Origin: an uncultured Bacteroidia bacterium
GTDB taxonomy: Bacteria > Bacteroidota > Bacteroidia > Bacteroidales > UBA932
Direction: 5' to 3'
NCBI GenBank assembly: GCA_902798975.1
Contig: CADBYT010000006.1
Location: 1 to 64,000, forward strand
Length of the DNA: 64,000 nt
In this document: positions 61,093 to 64,000 of the stretch, piece after piece
Layout of the letters: each line of letters opens with the position of its first letter
Numbering within the stretch: the stretch's first letter is position 1
Program-made: the position numbers and the translations under genes
The notes under the pieces: generated by a model
The model's input: only the letters and a program-made list of their open reading frames with translations
What the model was told of the DNA's origin: nothing
The model's database searches: none

Positions 61093-61100
61093 TATCTTTG
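61093..61100 (+). promoter_or_regulatory. -7 promoter box of the YeiH-type gene
   Basis: TATCTTTG, an exact match, 30 nt before the ATG at 61131. It overlaps the in-frame TTG at 61098, which therefore cannot be the start. Confidence 0.62.
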
Positions 61101-61130
61101 TTTTCCGGATATGTACCAAAACCTGTAGAA

Positions 61131-62486
61131 ATGGCAAAGAACAACAATTTGTCCAAGCTCTGGAAGACAGAGGACTGGCTGGCCGTCTGGATCGGCTTCA
61201 TCATCATCGCCATCGGCATGGTGGCCGTCCTCGCCCAGGCCTTCGACTTCTCCGCCCTGACCTTCAAGACCTGGTCCTGGGGCGAGAGTCTGACCGAGGC
61301 CCAGGCGGCCAAGATCGTGCCCCTCGGGCAGCAGCTCGCCGCCGGCGCCTTCTGGATCAAGCTCCTGCGTACGGTCCTCGTGCTGGGCGTCCTCTTCACC
61401 GTCGGCGCCGCCCTGACCGGCGAGAAGGTGAAGAAATTCATTCCCGCCTTCCTCGTGGTCTTCTTCCTGTCGGTGGTCGTCCGCCTGATCAGCGCCGAGT
61501 TCACCCTCAACCGCTACCTGGAATGGGCGTTTTGGGCGCTTATCGTGGGCATGCTGGTGTCCAACACCGTCGGCACGCCGAAGTGGCTGAAACCGGCCGT
61601 AAAGACGGAATTCTACATCAAGACGGGCCTGGTCATCATGGGCTTCTCCGTGCTCTTTTCCAACATTGCCAAATTCGGCCTCTACGGCCTCGGCATCGCG
61701 TGGATCGTGACGCCGGTCGTCATCCTGTTCATGTGGTGGTTCGGCACGAAGGTCCTCAAGATGGACAACAAGCCGCTGGTCATCACGATGGCCTCCGCAA
61801 CAAGCGTTTGCGGTACGTCCGCGGCCATCGCCACGGGTGCGGCCTCCAACTGCAAGAAGGACGACCTGACGATGGCCATCTCCATCTCGATCATCTTCAC
61901 GGTCCTGATGATGGCCCTCGAGCCGGTCATCATCCGGGCGACGGGCATGTCCGCCATCATGGGCGGCGCCCTCATCGGCGGCACGGTGGACAGCACCGGT
62001 GCCGTGGCCGTGGCCGGTTCCGTGCTGGGCGGTGAGGCCGAGCAGGCCGCCGTCCTGGTCAAGATGATCCAGAACATCCTCATCGGCTTCATCGCCTTCT
62101 TCGTGGCCCTCTTTTTCGCGACCAGCGTGAACCGCAAGGATGGGCAGAAAGTGGGCGCCGGCGAGATCTGGACCCGTTTCCCGAAGTTCATCATCGGATT
62201 CTTCGTAGCTTCGCTCGTGGCCTCCTTCCTCATCCAGCCGCTCGCCGGCGCGGATCAGGTCAAGGCCATCAACGGCGTGCTCGACCAGTATAAGAACTGG
62301 GCCTTTGTGCTGGCCTTCGTCAGCATCGGCCTGGATACGAATTTCAAGGACCTGGTGAAGCAGATGCAGGGCGGCAAGCCGCTCTGGCTGTACCTCGTCG
62401 GGCAGTGCTTCAACGTCGCGCTGACTTTCTTCGCGGTGTGGCTGCTGCTCAGCGGCGTGCTCTTCCCGGTCCCGCACCTGTCCTAG
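61131..62486 (+). CDS. YeiH/UPF0324-family membrane protein (putative anion exporter)
   Basis: A 451-residue inner-membrane protein with about 11 helices. Family signs are MASATSVCGTSAAIATGAAS in the middle, GALIGGTVDSTGAVAVAGSVLG and FVSIGLDTNFKDL near the end. The family is often called putative sulfate exporter; direct evidence for the substrate is thin. The start at 61131 (MAKNNNLSKLWKTEDWLAVW) follows the -7 box. The next gene begins 6 nt after its stop with a small two-helix region that often accompanies this family in Bacteroidetes, so they may work together. Confidence 0.88.
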   Translation: MAKNNNLSKLWKTEDWLAVWIGFIIIAIGMVAVLAQAFDFSALTFKTWSWGESLTEAQAAKIVPLGQQLAAGAFWIKLLRTVLVLGVLFTVGAALTGEKVKKFIPAFLVVFFLSVVVRLISAEFTLNRYLEWAFWALIVGMLVSNTVGTPKWLKPAVKTEFYIKTGLVIMGFSVLFSNIAKFGLYGLGIAWIVTPVVILFMWWFGTKVLKMDNKPLVITMASATSVCGTSAAIATGAASNCKKDDLTMAISISIIFTVLMMALEPVIIRATGMSAIMGGALIGGTVDSTGAVAVAGSVLGGEAEQAAVLVKMIQNILIGFIAFFVALFFATSVNRKDGQKVGAGEIWTRFPKFIIGFFVASLVASFLIQPLAGADQVKAINGVLDQYKNWAFVLAFVSIGLDTNFKDLVKQMQGGKPLWLYLVGQCFNVALTFFAVWLLLSGVLFPVPHLS

Positions 62487-62492
62487 GACGCG

Positions 62493-63332
62493 ATGTCCGG
62501 ACGCAGGACGGCCGCGCGGGTGGCGCTGATCGCCGTGGGGGCGCTGACGCTCGCCGCCGTCGTGTACATCATGGTCCGCCGCATCGGGCTCAATCCCGAG
62601 CTGGACTTCGGCGCCGGCGCCTACTACTACGCCGACATCCCGGAGTACGAGAAAGTGCTCGACTGGGATACCTATCAGGCGCGCCTGCCCTATTGGGTTT
62701 ACGTGGCGCTGTTCCTGGCCTGGGGAGCCCTGATGTACTGGCTATGGAAACGAATTGACAAACACATTAACACCAAAAAAATGGATAAACTCAATCATCC
62801 CGCCATCCTGGTCGTTGACATGCTCAACGACTTCGTGACCGGCGCGCTGGCCTGCGACCGTGGCAAAGCCATCGTCCCCGCCACCCAGCGCCTGCTCCGG
62901 GCCGCCCGCGAGAAGGGCGTTCCCGTCATCTTCTGCAACGACTGCCACCTGCCCGGCATCGACCTCGAGCTCAAGCTCTGGGGCGACCACGCCATCAAGG
63001 GTACGCCCGGCGCCGATGTGATTCCCGAGCTGGAGCTTTGCGACAAGGATTATGTCGTGCCCAAGCGCCGCTACAGCGGTTTCTTCCAGACGGATCTCGA
63101 TATTCTCCTCAAGGAGCTGGGGGTCCGGACGGTGATCATCACCGGCCTGCATACGCACATGTGCTGCCGCCACACGTCGGCCGACGCCTATATGCTCGGT
63201 TACGATGTGGTCGTCGCCAAGGAGGCGACCAATTCTTTCACGGAAGAGGATTACGTGGGCGGTCTGGCTTACCTGAAGACCTGCTACGGGGCTGACGCCT
63301 ACAGCAACGACGAGCTGATCGCCGCGATGTAG
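62493..63332 (+). CDS. Two-helix membrane segment fused to an isochorismatase-family hydrolase
   Basis: A single 279-codon frame with two parts. Residues 1-96 have two membrane helices (VALIAVGALTLAAVVYIMV; WVYVALFLAWGALMYWLW) around DFGAGAYYYADIPEYEK, like small proteins I recall next to YeiH-family genes. From Met97 (ATG at 62781) comes a full isochorismatase-like hydrolase (nicotinamidase group): catalytic Asp in ILVVDMLNDF, Lys in VVPKRRYSGF, and Cys in GLHTHMCCRHTSADAY. It could deamidate nicotinamide or a similar amide. No stop separates the parts, so either it is a true membrane-anchored hydrolase or translation also starts at 62781. Confidence 0.75.
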   Translation: MSGRRTAARVALIAVGALTLAAVVYIMVRRIGLNPELDFGAGAYYYADIPEYEKVLDWDTYQARLPYWVYVALFLAWGALMYWLWKRIDKHINTKKMDKLNHPAILVVDMLNDFVTGALACDRGKAIVPATQRLLRAAREKGVPVIFCNDCHLPGIDLELKLWGDHAIKGTPGADVIPELELCDKDYVVPKRRYSGFFQTDLDILLKELGVRTVIITGLHTHMCCRHTSADAYMLGYDVVVAKEATNSFTEEDYVGGLAYLKTCYGADAYSNDELIAAM

Positions 63333-63356
63333 CCCTTACCTGGCCTTGCGGCCGGA

Positions 63357-63399
63357 CAGAAATTATTTTTCGTGCAGTAGCGCGAAAAACCAATTTCTG
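63357..63399. repeat. Bulged hairpin element, copy 2
   Basis: CAGAAATT / AATTTCTG outer stem, an A opposite CC bulge, then TTTTTCGTG / CGCGAAAAA around CAGTAG. It shares the layout of 6802-6845. It lies between convergent genes and may serve as a terminator. Confidence 0.5.
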
Positions 63400-63432
63400 A
63401 TCCGTCCTCCACAACGCCGACGCACGGCAAGC

Positions 63433-64000
63433 CTAGCGGAAATAGCGGGAGAGCCAGGCCTGGTCGATGAGGGCGAGGCCCTGGACGGAATCCCGGATCT
63501 GAGGATTGCGCCGGAGAATTCCGGCGCAATCTTCGTATACATTGAAACCGACGGCCACGAGCTCCATCTGGCCGTTTTCCGGGTAGGTGAAGGTCATCTC
63601 GGCATCGGCGCCGTCCATGCCGGCGAAACGCAGCGCCACGTCCTTTTTCAGTTCCTGGCAGGTCACGAACTTGCACATTTCGATGATGAGGTCGTCCAGC
63701 CCGGCGTCGAAGATCTTGATCTTCTCCATCAAGTCGCCGACGCTGCGTACCTGGCGGCCCGTGTAGCCTTCCGGCAGGCCTTCCGCGCCCAGCGGAGTCG
63801 TCGTCAGGACGAGCATCAGGCGGGCGGAGGGGTCATGGTACAGGAAGGGGACGGACAGGAGGTTCACCGTGCCGCAGTGCGGGCAGGTCCAGGTGAACAA
63901 CTCGCCGCTCCGGACCTTCTCCTTGAGTTCCGGATCGGTCGCCACATTCACGCTCTGCGGCAGCTCGGCGACATGTGCTGCTCCGCATTTGGAGCAACTG
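63433..64000 (-). CDS. CpXC-domain protein (5' end outside window)
   Basis: An open minus-strand frame of at least 188 residues that continues past the right edge, so its start is not visible; the GTG at 63951 is internal. It carries two zinc-ribbon-like cysteine pairs, CSKC at the edge and CPHC in FTWTCPHCGTVN, the spacing and context of the CpXC domain (SVNVATDPELKEKV between the pairs). The rest has no signal peptide or membrane helix. CpXC proteins probably bind zinc; their function is unknown. It converges on the isochorismatase-fusion gene with the bulged hairpin between them. Confidence 0.75.
   Translation of the reverse strand, partial: SCSKCGAAHVAELPQSVNVATDPELKEKVRSGELFTWTCPHCGTVNLLSVPFLYHDPSARLMLVLTTTPLGAEGLPEGYTGRQVRSVGDLMEKIKIFDAGLDDLIIEMCKFVTCQELKKDVALRFAGMDGADAEMTFTYPENGQMELVAVGFNVYEDCAGILRRNPQIRDSVQGLALIDQAWLSRYFR

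Overview
The window looks like a chromosome segment of a GC-rich member of the Bacteroidales, probably from an animal gut or rumen. The signs are the TAnnTTTG -7 promoter boxes, a SusC/SusD pair with a hybrid two-component regulator, an S46 dipeptidyl-peptidase, a Bacteroidetes-type EF-G paralog, an Mrp ATPase without its CxxC, and ECF sigma factors paired with dual-membrane anti-sigma-like proteins. I cannot name the genus. Genes are tightly packed, with many 1 to 4 nt overlaps. I saw no rRNA, tRNA, CRISPR array, insertion sequence or prophage, and no gene-free stretch exceeds 300 bases.

Layout. 1-1.7 kb: a GH43 arabinanase-like gene cut by the left edge and a secreted partner. 1.8-3.8 kb: an S51 peptidase-like domain fused to an ATP-grasp ligase. 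3.8-5.9 kb: EF-G2-like factor. 6-11.7 kb: a small protein, an XRE regulator and an rnhB / DPP7-like peptidase / mrp / rsmA operon in which rsmA carries a frame-preserving structured insertion. 11.6-16.8 kb: histidine phosphatase, glycosyltransferase and YfhO-like membrane protein operon. 16.9-19.4 kb: mutS. 19.5-27.7 kb: two paralogous ECF sigma / dual-membrane anti-sigma modules with an associated lipoprotein, a serpin, a beta-barrel protein and a secreted nucleoside hydrolase fused to a P-loop kinase. 27.8-33.9 kb: two SNF transporters, folA, thyA, galM and a thioredoxin-like lipoprotein. 34-36.9 kb: an outer-membrane protein with a metallopeptidase-like head.

36.8-61 kb is a glucuronoxylan utilisation region: GH10 xylanase, SGNH esterase, GH67 and GH115 alpha-glucuronidases, a haem-motif TolB-like lipoprotein with a DUF6057-type membrane protein, SusD, SusC, HTCS sensor, GPH symporter, GH43 beta-xylosidase, and the uronate genes SDR mannonate oxidoreductase and uxuA. 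It ends with a YeiH-type exporter, a membrane-isochorismatase fusion and a CpXC protein cut by the right edge.

Three patterns stand out beyond the genes. First, GGCAGTTTTT-N11-CGTTATAT occurs four times with invariant spacing, upstream of both sigma genes, the serpin and the small lipoprotein; it is most simply the promoter of these ECF factors. Second, a palindromic repeat family of at least 12 copies lies between genes and inside open frames, adding peptides in all three frames; the sigma paralogs give an internal with/without comparison. Third, several -7 boxes lie so close to the start codon that leaderless or near-leaderless mRNAs are likely.
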